From positions 101,526-165,525 of the forward strand of contig NZ_CAJHCR010000017.1 of assembly GCF_904848585.1 (NCBI RefSeq): a stretch of DNA of 64,000 nucleotides, read 5' to 3'. Source of the DNA: Paraburkholderia kirstenboschensis (GTDB lineage: Bacteria; Pseudomonadota; Gammaproteobacteria; Burkholderiales; Burkholderiaceae). Below, in pieces: positions 17,471-26,910 of this stretch (position 1 is its first letter; each line of letters starts with the position of its first letter). The position numbers and the translations under genes were made by a program. A model generated the notes under the pieces. It saw nothing but the letters and a program-made list of their open reading frames with translations. It did no database searches and was not told the DNA's origin.

Positions 17471-19594
17471 TCAGTGAACCACGTTCGCGCCACCCGGTGC
17501 AACCTGCCCGTGGGGAATACACATCATCGTTGCCAAGATCACACCGCTCGCCCATTCAAGTTCCACGACCTGCAACTCTCCGCTATTGCTCAAGAGGTGC
17601 CGCAAAGCGTTCTTCTCGGCACGTTGCTGTTCACTCGTCGACGGCCCACTATACAGGTCATCTATGATGAGGACGGCGCTTGGACGCATCGTCTTAAGCA
17701 CGGATTCGATGTTCCCGTATTTTATCGGAGCAGCGTCAGCGAAAATCAAGTCGAACGTGCCTATCGTCGCCACAGCTTCCGCCGCATCGGCCGTCAGGAT
17801 GTGCACGCCGGCAGGCCACTGCCACCCTGAGGCGGCGTTGCTCAGCCGGCGATCTCCTTCGATGCTCACCACATCGACATCGTTGCGCCCGCCAAGGCCA
17901 CTTATGATCCAGCCCAACCCGACGCCAACGCCGGTTCCGATTTCGAGAATCCTTCCCCCAACCGGCACGGCGGCGGCAAGCACCGCCAGAAGCCGACCAA
18001 CATTGTCGTCGCAAGATTTCGTGAATCGCTGGTCCTTGGCTCGACGCTTGGCGCCCGCAACCGCTGGCGGGACGTTGGCTTGAATCAGATAAAGCCGGTA
18101 GCTGCCGGCCTCCACAAGCTGCTTAACGAGATCGTCGGGATCCGTGCCATTGTTCGCTCGCGAAGCCAAGCTATAGCCAGTCGGCGAGAGGTCAAGAATG
18201 GTCTTCGCAATGAGTCGACGAACCGCCGGAAACTGCAGCGCAAGTCCGTCACCCGAATATTCAGCGACTGCTCGGTTGAATCGCTCCAACTCGCCCTCGG
18301 TGGTCAGGGCCGCTATTACGCGGCGCGCGTCGTCGACTTCCGCACTGACGGCCGAAACCAGCCGGCGGGCTAGGCTCGCTCGCGCCACTTCGCTTTCTAG
18401 AAAGACGGACTCGACCCGGTTCGCTTCCCTCTGATAGCGATCGAGGACCAAGTGAATGTAAGCGCCCTTTGGCGGAGGCGCAGGATCCAGGAAGCCGAGA
18501 ACAGACATCAGCCAGTCCAGCATGCGCTTTCCTGCGATACCTAACTCCCTCGAACAAGACTCGCTCAATTGCTCGCCAAGGTAGCGCGCGCGTTCAAGCG
18601 CCTTGCGACTGTCGATTAGCCCCTTGAATGGGCCGTAGGTAGGTTCTAGCGCTTCCGCGCGCCGCTCGGCCTGCGAGGCCAGAAGAGATAGGTGGACGTA
18701 CACATGGAACGCAGCAAAGGTTCGATGGGTGTCCCAATGATTCGCCTTATTGAGCTCCTCGGCGTTCCACAGCGAGCAAACCTTGGGCGCATCTTCGCCT
18801 GAGAAGTCCGGATCAAGCAGGGAGTGACCATGGCGAAAGTCGTACAGCTTCTGGTGCAGCGCTTCGTGTAGCAAATGCTCCGCCACGCACCAAGGGTTCC
18901 TCAGAATCTGCCTGTTGAGGAAGATCGTGCCGCCCATTCGGATCTGAGAACTTGAGACCTTGCCCTTCCAGAAGCCGACGTCGTCAAAGCACCCGATAAG
19001 GTGTGCATGACCCAAGGCGCTTGGCGTGAGCGTCGGCAGAAGCTCCTGCAGCAGGTGTTCGCCCTTCCTAAGCATGGCGAGTTCGTCGCCGCTGAGGCTA
19101 CACAGCGATTCACCGTATTCCTGTTCGAGGATAGTCCGAAACGCACAGCCGAGTAAATCGTCCGGGTAATCTTCGCGCCAGACCCAGCCGTGATATGACT
19201 CTGGCCCCAAGCGGTCGAGGGTAGTCGAACTATTCTCAAAGGGCGTGCCAATCTTGCGCTGCTGGAGATGCCGAAGCGTCGTTTCGAAGACCCGTTCGCA
19301 TTCGAGAAGAGATAGGCCATACGACGTATCCGTCTCGAGGTGCAAGTGTGCATGTTGGACAGCGCACCGAACGACTGTATTGCCAACGATGCGATACCGC
19401 GTTTCCTGCCCGGCGTGGCCAAAAGCGTCTAGCAGTTGCCTAGCGATTGGCAGCTGCGTGGCGACTCGGTCAAGGCGACGCTTATAGGCAACCTGAAGTT
19501 GCTCAAGAATATAGGCGCTCTCACCGAATGCGCGGTGCCGGACGAGCGCCTCTTCTACTGCTTGCAATAACTCTGAAGCTTCGTCCTTGACCAT
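17471..19594 (-). CDS. HExxH peptide-hydroxylase-like protein fused to a class I methyltransferase
   Basis: About 707 residues in two parts. The N-terminal 450 residues contain HEALH at 243-247 (AEHLLHEALHQKLYD), then WDTHRTFAAFHVYVHLSLL, which matches the aKG-HExxH-type peptide beta-hydroxylase family found in RiPP clusters. The last 190 residues are a SAM-dependent O-methyltransferase-like domain: motif I ILEIGTGVGVGLG (about residue 550), acidic VVSIEGD, and DLIFADAAP. I know of no standard fusion of these two. An ATG at 19627 gives 11 more residues. It lies 150 bases after the small His/Asp-rich peptide gene on the same strand. Confidence 0.75.
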   Translation of the reverse strand: MVKDEASELLQAVEEALVRHRAFGESAYILEQLQVAYKRRLDRVATQLPIARQLLDAFGHAGQETRYRIVGNTVVRCAVQHAHLHLETDTSYGLSLLECERVFETTLRHLQQRKIGTPFENSSTTLDRLGPESYHGWVWREDYPDDLLGCAFRTILEQEYGESLCSLSGDELAMLRKGEHLLQELLPTLTPSALGHAHLIGCFDDVGFWKGKVSSSQIRMGGTIFLNRQILRNPWCVAEHLLHEALHQKLYDFRHGHSLLDPDFSGEDAPKVCSLWNAEELNKANHWDTHRTFAAFHVYVHLSLLASQAERRAEALEPTYGPFKGLIDSRKALERARYLGEQLSESCSRELGIAGKRMLDWLMSVLGFLDPAPPPKGAYIHLVLDRYQREANRVESVFLESEVARASLARRLVSAVSAEVDDARRVIAALTTEGELERFNRAVAEYSGDGLALQFPAVRRLIAKTILDLSPTGYSLASRANNGTDPDDLVKQLVEAGSYRLYLIQANVPPAVAGAKRRAKDQRFTKSCDDNVGRLLAVLAAAVPVGGRILEIGTGVGVGLGWIISGLGGRNDVDVVSIEGDRRLSNAASGWQWPAGVHILTADAAEAVATIGTFDLIFADAAPIKYGNIESVLKTMRPSAVLIIDDLYSGPSTSEQQRAEKNALRHLLSNSGELQVVELEWASGVILATMMCIPHGQVAPGGANVVH

Positions 19595-19747
19595 TTTTCG
19601 ATATCTTACCGTCGACGATGCGCACATCGGCTGGACCCGGTCGTGCAGCCCTTTGTGCTAAGGGTACGAGCGAAAGATGATGGTGAAGACCTAAATTCAG
19701 CAGCCCGACGGTGGAACGGCGGCCGCGACGGATCAACCGCCACGCCG

Positions 19748-19993
19748 CTAATTCTTCTTGTCGATTTCGAGCATCTGACGCGGGGTTTCTAGTCGCCACG
19801 AAAGATCTGCGAGCGCGGTGTGGTCGTGATGCCCGACGCCGCCTTGGGTGTCGTGATCGTGCCCGGCATCCATCATGGCTAGGCGCATTAGCGTGTCCAC
19901 TTTCAACTGCAAGTTCATCAGATCGCCAGGCGAGAGATCTTCCATGAGGGTCATTCGAAGTTCTTCCACCTTTTTCTTGAACGCCTCAGACAT
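19748..19993 (-). CDS. 81-residue His/Asp-rich peptide, candidate RiPP precursor
   Basis: A short gene with a GGAGG site five bases before its ATG and a consensus promoter 59 bases further up. Residues 1-44 are an amphipathic helical stretch (MSEAFKKKVEELRMTLMEDL, then SPGDLMNLQLKVDTLMRLAM) that could serve as a leader. Residues 45-58 are unusually His/Asp-rich (HDHDTQGGVGHHDH), followed by a mixed tail ending in KKN. It is the first gene of the unit encoding the HExxH/methyltransferase protein. A small regulatory or metal-binding protein is the main alternative. Confidence 0.6.
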   Translation of the reverse strand: MSEAFKKKVEELRMTLMEDLSPGDLMNLQLKVDTLMRLAMMDAGHDHDTQGGVGHHDHTALADLSWRLETPRQMLEIDKKN

Positions 19994-20051
19994 AGACGCC
20001 TCCTTCAGAGAGGTTTTAACAAGGCGACAAAGCAATCGGCCGACTCAGTAC

Positions 20052-20080
20052 ACATTAGGAAACGGTCATAGCAGTGTCAA
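20052..20080 (-). promoter_or_regulatory. Sigma-70 promoter of the candidate precursor operon
   Basis: Read on the minus strand: TTGACA (perfect -35) at 20080-20075, a 17-base spacer, and TAATGT (four of six -10 matches) at 20057-20052. It would give a leader of about 50 bases before the GGAGG site and ATG at 19993. This is one of the best promoters in the window. Confidence 0.6.
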
Positions 20081-20985
20081 CCCCATTCTCACCAATTGTG
20101 CAACGTTGTGCGTAATCGTGAGCGAGCCGTTCGCGGCGTCGAGCGCCGTCGGGGCGCATATCGCCGTGTATTGCTTGGACGTGTTCGGCGCGACGCTGTC
20201 GGCGATGGCAGGGTTGCCCGGCGGAAGCGTAGTGGGATTGCAGGTGGTGACCAAGAATGCGCCGCCACTCGCGGCGAGGTCTATAAAGGGCGGACCACTT
20301 TTCCCACCCTGCGGAGGTTCGGATGTCCGCTGGACCATAAAGCAGCCATTGAACGTACGCGGGCCCCGAGGTCCGGCGAGGGTCGGAAGCACGCGTTGAC
20401 GACCGGCCGCTTTCGGAAAGCGGAACACTAAGGACCGCTTTGCGGCGATGAGCTTGAAGGGCCGATGGACTCAGCCCGACCCGTTGCCGTCATTCGGACA
20501 GTGACGACCTCAAGGGCCGGTCTCGCAGTCCAACGGACGTTCGCCTATAGTCGCGCACCTTGGCGATCGCCGATCCTTCGGAGACCAGTTTGCGCTGGGC
20601 GATTGCGGTAGGCCCGTCTCGAACATTTTGCAGTTATGTCGTCAGCTTTTTCGCTTTCAGTGGTACGAGTCAAGCGGACAGTGCCACCGCATGGTTTAGG
20701 CACGTTTAGGCACGAGGCTGCGTGCCAGCGATTATGCGTCCGGCATAAGTCGATCGAATCTGTGCGGTACCGGACACTTCACGCAAAATCTATCTTTTTA
20801 TTGATGAGAGAAAGACTAGCGTTTATTTGGACGAAAGCGGCGGGTGCTTGGCAGCATATGAACAGAATGGTGCGGGCCGACGCGGGCGGCGTAGGCGCTC
20901 TCTAATCCGGATGCGATCGACATTTGCATAATCCATGTTGACAACTTAGATCTGCCGTCAATTGATAGACAAGGAGCACGCGACG
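20081..20985. other. Long stretch without a supported gene
   Basis: About 900 bases separating the peptide locus from the large vWA gene. Frames on both strands exist, but none has both a ribosome site and a recognisable protein. The sequence around 20440-20600 is mosaic, low-complexity-like GC-rich DNA of the kind left by decayed genes. Confidence 0.45.
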
Positions 20986-23900
20986 ATGGCTTGCACACCC
21001 CTCAATATCGATAACGGTTTATTTATAACCACGAGCCCATGGGAGCAGACGGCGTCAAAAAGCTTTGACGGCAAGACCGTTACATGGACGTCCGCGGGCG
21101 CCAACCCAGGCATTATTGTACAGAAAGGGGCGCAGAGCGTTTTTCACCAGCAGCTCAGCAACCACACGCTCCACTACGGCGTGCTGGGCAATAAGTTTCT
21201 TGTGATTCTCGACGTCGAAGGTGGCGTTGGTGCGAGCACCCGATCGGTTTCACTGGTCAATTTCGACACGATGACCGAGGTGCCCGTGCTCTCTGTGCTT
21301 GCGAGCTCGAATGCAGTCGCACTGCCGGTCGTCAACCCAAGCCAGGGCAGCGGCTCAGTCTTCCTCGCCTATGGTCAGGACGGGACGCAGCAGACGAGCG
21401 TCGGCATCTATCGTAGCGACAACGCGGCCGTGCTGTGCTCGCTCGGTGCGCCCATCATCGCAACCGGCCAGACTGCGGGCGAGGCTACGGCGACGAACGT
21501 CATTATCCATTACTCGACTGGCAACGTCAGCAAGACGCAGGTGTGCCCGCGGCCGCTCGGAAAGTGCACGATTACGCCCGCTTTGCAGGCGTTCCCCGAC
21601 GTTCCGATTGGTGGCTGCCCGGTGACACCGCCGACGAAGGTGTTTACGATCAAGAACACCGGCACCGATTGCCTGACCCTCAACCCGATCGCCGCCGGGG
21701 CGCCTTTTAGCATTCAATCAACCTCGAAGGCGCTCCCGGTGTCACTAGGGCCGAACGAAGTCGTCGACGTTACCGTCGCGTTCAACCCCACGACGGTCGG
21801 CAACTGGAATCCACAGAACATTCCAGTTTCGACGAATCCGGTCAATGGCGACAACAAGCTCGTCTGCAACGGCAAGGCCGTTGCAGCGGCGTTCAAAATC
21901 GGCTTCAGTGGAACGACGGTCAACTTCGGTAAGCAGCCGGTCGGCTCGAGCCAGACTAGGACTCTGACGATTACCAACACGGGTACGAAGCCGATGTCGG
22001 TGAGCTCTTTCGGCGTCACCGCGGACGGGTATACCGTGGCGGCGTTCAACATCAACCTGACGTGCGGTCAGTCGTTCGCGGTGCCGATCTCGTTCGTTCC
22101 TTCGTCCGTGGGTCCGCACACGGCAACGTTCTCGGTTGCGCACAGCGCGCCGGGAAATCCGACGAGGATCACGCTGCTCGGCGAAGGATGCATCGCCCAT
22201 GCCGAGATCGTAGTGCCCGCGACGGCGCCTATCGACTTCGGCCAAATCCAGCAGGGGTTTCGCACTGTGCGATTCATTACAGTGAGCAATCCCGCGGACG
22301 GTCCGCTCACATTCCAGGCCGTCATCGGCGGTACCGACGCTGCGCTCTTCGGCCTGCCAGATCCGAACGGATCGGTGGTCAATCCGCCGGCGACCCGCAC
22401 CTACACAGTCGATCCCGTGAGTCCATGCGGCAACCTCACCGTCGGGACGGGCGAGACGGTCGTCGCCATCGCGTTCTTCGCAGGCGTTGGGCCGAAGGTC
22501 GCGAATGCGACGCTTACGCTGAGTAACCACAATGCGACGAACTTCCCGGCCTCGCAGACGTGGGTATTTCCGGTGAGCGCCGAGATCACGCCTCCGATCG
22601 CACTCGACGTGGCGCTTGTCGTCGATCACTCCCACAGCATGAACGACGCACTCGGCTCCCGCGTTAAGATCGACGCCGCAATCTCGGCGTCCGAGCTCTT
22701 CGTCGAGCTGCTTCGGCCCGACCTCGACGACCGCATCGCAATCGCCCGCTTTAACAACAAGCGCAACGTCGTGGTGTCGATGACGGCTGTGTCGACGGCA
22801 GTGGCCCCAACTCAGAACGACATCCGGCAGAAGGTCGACACCGACATCAAGCCGGCCGAAGGGCTCACCGCGATCGCAGGCGGCACGATGCTGGGCATCC
22901 ATGAAGTCGAAAAGCCGCACCCGGGCAATCCGTCGCCACTCAAGAAGGTGGTCGTCGTGCTTACCGATGGCATCGAGAACACCGGCTTCGAGGAGCCAGC
23001 GGGCAACTGGCTCAGCATTCTCGGCGGCACGATGTATAAGCCCGACGCGGTTGTCAAGACCGATACGATTGAGACGACCGCGGTGACGTGGCCGGCCGGC
23101 ATTGAGCGCTACGCGATCGGCATTGGAAAGCCGGGCGAAGTCAGCCCAACACAGCTGAACGCGCTGACTGGCGCCCCGCAGAACGTCATGTACGTCGATC
23201 AGGACCTGACGGGCAAACTCTACTTCCAGCTCGAGAAGTACTACACGCAGATTTTCATGGGCATCGTCGGCACGCAGCCGATTCTCGATCCGATGTACTG
23301 GATCTCTCCTGGCGAGAAGCAGGAAATCCAGTTCGAGGTGCTGCGCGGCGACGTCGAGGCGATGGTCGTCATCTACGACTACCAGGGCCAGCGGCTGCCG
23401 TTCTTCTGTGTTTCGCCGACGGGAGAGCTCGTCGATCCCGTGATGGTTCCCCCCGGCTATCAACTTCGCGCAGCATTCACGAGCCAGGCGCGCGTCGTGC
23501 AGTTTAAAATGCCAGCGAAGGAGCCGGACCGCTACGCGGGCACATGGAAAGTCGTCGTCGTGCATGACGGAAGGATTTGCAAGGGTCCGCCGAACCTGCG
23601 CAGCAAGGAGCCCGGCTTCGTGCCGCGTGACTGCGAGACAGGGGTGAAGACACCGCAGCTCTACGGCATTGCGATCGGCGTCGGCAGCGATTTCCGCATG
23701 TTCCCGTTCGTGACGCCATCACCGGTCTACACAGGTGATGCGATCCTGCTGACCGCACTCGTGTCCGAAGCGGGGCTTGCGGTTACCGGTTGCACGGTGA
23801 CGGTCGATGCGACGGTCCCGGGCGGATCGACGACGCAGGTCAAGCTGTACGATGACGGCGCGCACAGCGACGGCGACGCCAACGACGGCGAGTACGCGAA

Positions 23901-24189
23901 GTCGTTCACGCAGACGTCCTCGCCGGGCATCTACCACTTCAAATTTCGCGCGGTCGGGTACAACCGCGACGGCCGGGAGGTGGTGCGCGAAGCTGTGCGC
24001 GACAAGCCAGTGCTCGAGCGTGGGCGCGAGGATCCTGGCGACCCGCGCAATGGCCATCCGGGCGGCGACGGAAAGCTAGATGACGGCGGCGGTCGGCCTC
24101 CGCAGCAGGACTGCTGCTACAAAGTGCTGCTCCAACTTCGCGAGCTGAGCGATCTGCTTCGAAGGCAAACGAGCGACGCGCCGAAGTGA
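20986..24189 (+). CDS. Large von Willebrand A protein with choice-of-anchor and ASH-like beta domains
   Basis: A 1067-residue protein. After a unique N-terminal domain, three ASH/choice-of-anchor-D-like beta modules follow (about 190-300, 304-405, 405-530; VNFGKQPVGSSQTRTLTITNTG and similar). A vWA domain comes next at about 537-745 with the metal site DHSHS (547-551) and VVVLTDGIEN. A C-terminal X-type beta domain (about 890-1010) has the acidic loop LYDDGAHSDGDANDGEYA. The tail is Gly/Asp-rich and ends CCYKVLLQLRELSDLL. There is no signal peptide. An AAGGAG site nine bases upstream supports ATG 20986. Adhesion or complex assembly is plausible; no partner is adjacent. Confidence 0.78.
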   Translation: MACTPLNIDNGLFITTSPWEQTASKSFDGKTVTWTSAGANPGIIVQKGAQSVFHQQLSNHTLHYGVLGNKFLVILDVEGGVGASTRSVSLVNFDTMTEVPVLSVLASSNAVALPVVNPSQGSGSVFLAYGQDGTQQTSVGIYRSDNAAVLCSLGAPIIATGQTAGEATATNVIIHYSTGNVSKTQVCPRPLGKCTITPALQAFPDVPIGGCPVTPPTKVFTIKNTGTDCLTLNPIAAGAPFSIQSTSKALPVSLGPNEVVDVTVAFNPTTVGNWNPQNIPVSTNPVNGDNKLVCNGKAVAAAFKIGFSGTTVNFGKQPVGSSQTRTLTITNTGTKPMSVSSFGVTADGYTVAAFNINLTCGQSFAVPISFVPSSVGPHTATFSVAHSAPGNPTRITLLGEGCIAHAEIVVPATAPIDFGQIQQGFRTVRFITVSNPADGPLTFQAVIGGTDAALFGLPDPNGSVVNPPATRTYTVDPVSPCGNLTVGTGETVVAIAFFAGVGPKVANATLTLSNHNATNFPASQTWVFPVSAEITPPIALDVALVVDHSHSMNDALGSRVKIDAAISASELFVELLRPDLDDRIAIARFNNKRNVVVSMTAVSTAVAPTQNDIRQKVDTDIKPAEGLTAIAGGTMLGIHEVEKPHPGNPSPLKKVVVVLTDGIENTGFEEPAGNWLSILGGTMYKPDAVVKTDTIETTAVTWPAGIERYAIGIGKPGEVSPTQLNALTGAPQNVMYVDQDLTGKLYFQLEKYYTQIFMGIVGTQPILDPMYWISPGEKQEIQFEVLRGDVEAMVVIYDYQGQRLPFFCVSPTGELVDPVMVPPGYQLRAAFTSQARVVQFKMPAKEPDRYAGTWKVVVVHDGRICKGPPNLRSKEPGFVPRDCETGVKTPQLYGIAIGVGSDFRMFPFVTPSPVYTGDAILLTALVSEAGLAVTGCTVTVDATVPGGSTTQVKLYDDGAHSDGDANDGEYAKSFTQTSSPGIYHFKFRAVGYNRDGREVVREAVRDKPVLERGREDPGDPRNGHPGGDGKLDDGGGRPPQQDCCYKVLLQLRELSDLLRRQTSDAPK

Positions 24190-24435
24190 GGCGTCGGGAG
24201 TCCTCGCTCTTGGCATTTAACAGCGAATCGGCCGGCAACTTAAAGTTGAACGGCCGTAAGCAGACGATGCGACTGCCATGATCGACGCACGAAGGTCCGT
24301 ACAATACTCTTTTCCGCAGTGCCCGGTAGGAAACGGGCCATTGTGGCCAACCTGGGTCAGCGGGAACTAATCGCCAAACGACTTGCGACATCAGATGGCT
24401 GCAATCAACCGTTAGCCGGCGCGTGTGTCTACCCG

Positions 24436-24678
24436 TTATAGCCATCCTGCTTTTCGAAAGCGCAGCCAAAGGATCACATCTATTCCGAACATTACCGCGA
24501 TACAGATCGGATAACCGTATTTATAGTGCAGCTCGGGAATCTGGAAATTCATCCCGTAGACGCCAGCAATCATCGTCGATACCGCGAAAAGCGCGGCGAA
24601 CGAACCCAAGCGCTTCGTCACCTTGTTTTCAGCCATTGAGATCATCCCGAGGTTCACCTGGATCGCCGTGACGATCAT
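24436..24678 (-). pseudogene. corA magnesium transporter, C-terminal remnant
   Basis: Eighty residues that match only the last quarter of a CorA Mg2+/Co2+ channel. The stalk end TAIQVNLGMISMAENKVTKR, the first membrane helix ending in the signature YGMNF, the loop QIPELHYKYGYP and the second helix are present. The cytoplasmic funnel (about 240 residues) is missing upstream, where the DNA is unrelated. It cannot form a working transporter alone. It marks a deletion or insertion edge near 24680. Confidence 0.85.
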
Positions 24679-25460
24679 TTCGCGGCGCCCTCCCGCTATC
24701 CGACATCGTGTCTAATGGACGGGAGCATAATTTTTGTGACCTCTCCCGACTGATCCCCTTAGTCGGGAGGTGCCGAAAACATGCCAGGAAATCGTGGGCA
24801 AATCCACCTGATCACAGTGAGATTCGATTAGCTGACGGCAGCCCCCTCAAGAATGTCGTCCTTCTCGAATCTGATTCGGTTCGCACTATGAGCGGGCACC
24901 CATGATGGTACTTCCGGTCTCGCAGGCAGCATCGGAGTCTCACAAATTCCGCTTCCTTGCAGCACCACGCGAGTCCAACCGTCAATACTGCCCGCCCTGC
25001 ACGCATTAGACTCAATAAACGCCTTCGCGGCTCAACGCGTCATCCTCCGCAGTAAAGATCCCGTCGGCAGCAATAGCTGCCTCGATCTGCAGTAACCTCG
25101 AATTGAGTTTATTAATGGCTTCGCGATCCACTGCGTTTCTGGATCCGTGAGACAGCAAGCGCGGATGTGTTAGGGACTTTGCAGTAGCGCGAACTCGGCG
25201 GGACTTCGCGAACGGCCGTTTCTGTGCGAGCCCAAACGGCAGTTAAGCCCGTGCGGCCGGACCGTCGTTGACTCATCCGACGGCCGCTTTCTCGTACAGA
25301 GCTGCCGTCTGACCGTCCGCTCGGACCCGCCTGCGAACGACCGGAAGTGGCCGATTGGGTGAGGTCGCCAACGAATTGGTAAGGACCTCCCTGATTGCAG
25401 GATCGACACCGTCTGGTGCCATCATGGCTCGTGCTACTACCTTCCGGGAAGGGGGATGTC
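24679..25460. other. Non-coding stretch between the corA remnant and IS110
   Basis: About 780 bases without a recognisable gene on either strand. It holds the hairpin at 24743-24769 and, at its right end, the left flank of the IS110 element. Confidence 0.45.
24743..24769. repeat. Nine-base perfect inverted repeat
   Basis: Arms CTCCCGACT and AGTCGGGAG separated by nine bases. There is no T-run beside it on either strand, so it is not a standard terminator. It lies just upstream of the corA truncation point. Confidence 0.5.
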
Positions 25461-26522
25461 ATGGACAGGATTGCTCGTGTTGGCGTGGATCTGGCGAAGA
25501 ACGTGATGCAGATTCATGCGGTCGACAGCGCCGAACGCGTCGTAGTACGTAAAGCGATTCCGCGGGAGCGATTTGTGAGCTGGTTTGCCAATCTGGAACC
25601 GTGTCTGATCGCCATGGAGGCATGCGGTGCGGCGCATTACTGGGCACGCAAACTACACGCGCTCGGGCATGAGGTGCGGCTGATTCCCCCGCAATTTGTC
25701 GCGCCCTATCGTAAAGGCGGCGCCCATGTAAAGAACGATGCACTCGATGCCGAAGCTGTCTGCGAAGCGGCGAGCCGCCCGCACATGCGTTTCGTGCCGG
25801 TCAAGTCACCTGCGCAGCAAAGCGTGCTGGTGCTGCACCGCATGCGTACCGGATTTGTCGAAGAGCGTACCGCGCTGGTGAACCGGTTGCGCGGGCTGCT
25901 GGCCGAGTTCGGGGTGTTCCTGCCGCAAGGCATCCGCCGGCTACACGAGCACCTCATTGAGCGCATTGAGGACGGCAGCAATGAGCTGACAGGACCAGCG
26001 CGGCTGGCCCTGTTGCGCGGCTGGAAACAATGGCAGGTACTGGATGAGCAGATTGCCTGGTTTGACAGGCAGATTGCCGAGCATGCCAACCGCGACCCGC
26101 AGGCGCAACGCTGCATGGACGTGTGCGGCGTGGGCCGGCTAACGGCATCGGCCGCAGTGGCGACGGTGGTAGATGCCCGCCAGTTCAGGAACGGCCGGCA
26201 GATGGCCGCCTGGCTCGGCATCGTGCCCAAACAGAAAAGCAGCGGAGGCAAGCAGCGGCTCGGGAGCATCACCAGACAGGGCAACAACTATCTGCGAACC
26301 TTGCTGTTCCAAGGTGCCCGCTCAGCGGTCCTGACGGCGCACCGACGTGACGACCGGCTCTCGCGCTGGATTGTTCAGTTACAGGCGCGCGTGGGCTACT
26401 ACAAGACACTGGTCGCCGTGGCGAACAAGCATGCACGCATTCTGTGGGCGGTGCTCGCCAAGGGGGAGCGATTCGATCCGTCCTACGCGCGCGCCCGCAC
26501 TGGTGGGGCGACGGGCGCCTGA
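25461..26522 (+). mobile_element. IS110-family transposase, intact
   Basis: A 353-residue DEDD-type transposase that moves the element by a site-specific, RuvC-like mechanism. The N-terminal catalytic domain shows GVDLAKN, LIAMEACG and KNDALDAEA. The C-terminal transposase_20 domain has MDVCGVGRLTASA and QMAAWLGIVPKQKSSGGKQRLG. No internal stop is present. The start is the ATG after GGGGGATGTC. The exact element ends could not be fixed, as is normal for this family, which lacks clear inverted repeats. It differs clearly in sequence from the IS110 fragments at 55104 and 56691. Confidence 0.93.
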
Positions 26523-26910
26523 TACCCAAACGACATCGCCATAAACTGGTTCCGTAGTTGAGGACGCATTCGACGAAGGATAGCGACAGGTCAGACCGGC
26601 AGCGGGCGAACTCGATAAGCGGTGAGGCGCTACACGAAATGTATTCGCCGTCCAACGGATGGAGTCCTGCTGCGCGGTTACTATCCGGGCCCAGGCGCGG
26701 TTGTGATGGCGCCCAACAAGGCCGTTTATAGGCATGCAGTCTGTCACGCCGCCAACCGTTGTCGTTGTAGTCCTCCACTGACCGATACAGGAATCGAACA
26801 TATGAATCACTAAACCCAGCTTGCAAAAACTGGAAGGTCCTTATAGGCTGCTTATTGGCACTCCTGTTCCGATTGACGGGCGGGCTCGCGCGCTCAAAGA
26901 CCGTCATGGA
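26523..26910. other. IS110 right flank, no gene
   Basis: About 390 bases between the transposase stop and the end of the recombinase operon. It probably contains the right end of IS110 and one flank of the recombinase island. No coding frame is convincing. Confidence 0.45.

Noticed and set aside
20066..20428. A 120-codon minus-strand frame with a Ser/Thr-rich end
   Set aside because: It overlaps the promoter of the candidate precursor, lacks a ribosome site and an export signal, and matches nothing I know.
20938..20966. TTGACA with a weak -10 before the vWA gene
   Set aside because: The implied transcript would start within a few bases of the ribosome site, and the -10 is poor.
21745..23565. 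A 606-codon open frame on the minus strand
   Set aside because: It is wholly antisense to the vWA gene. Its Arg/Asp/His-rich translation mirrors the codon bias of the real gene.
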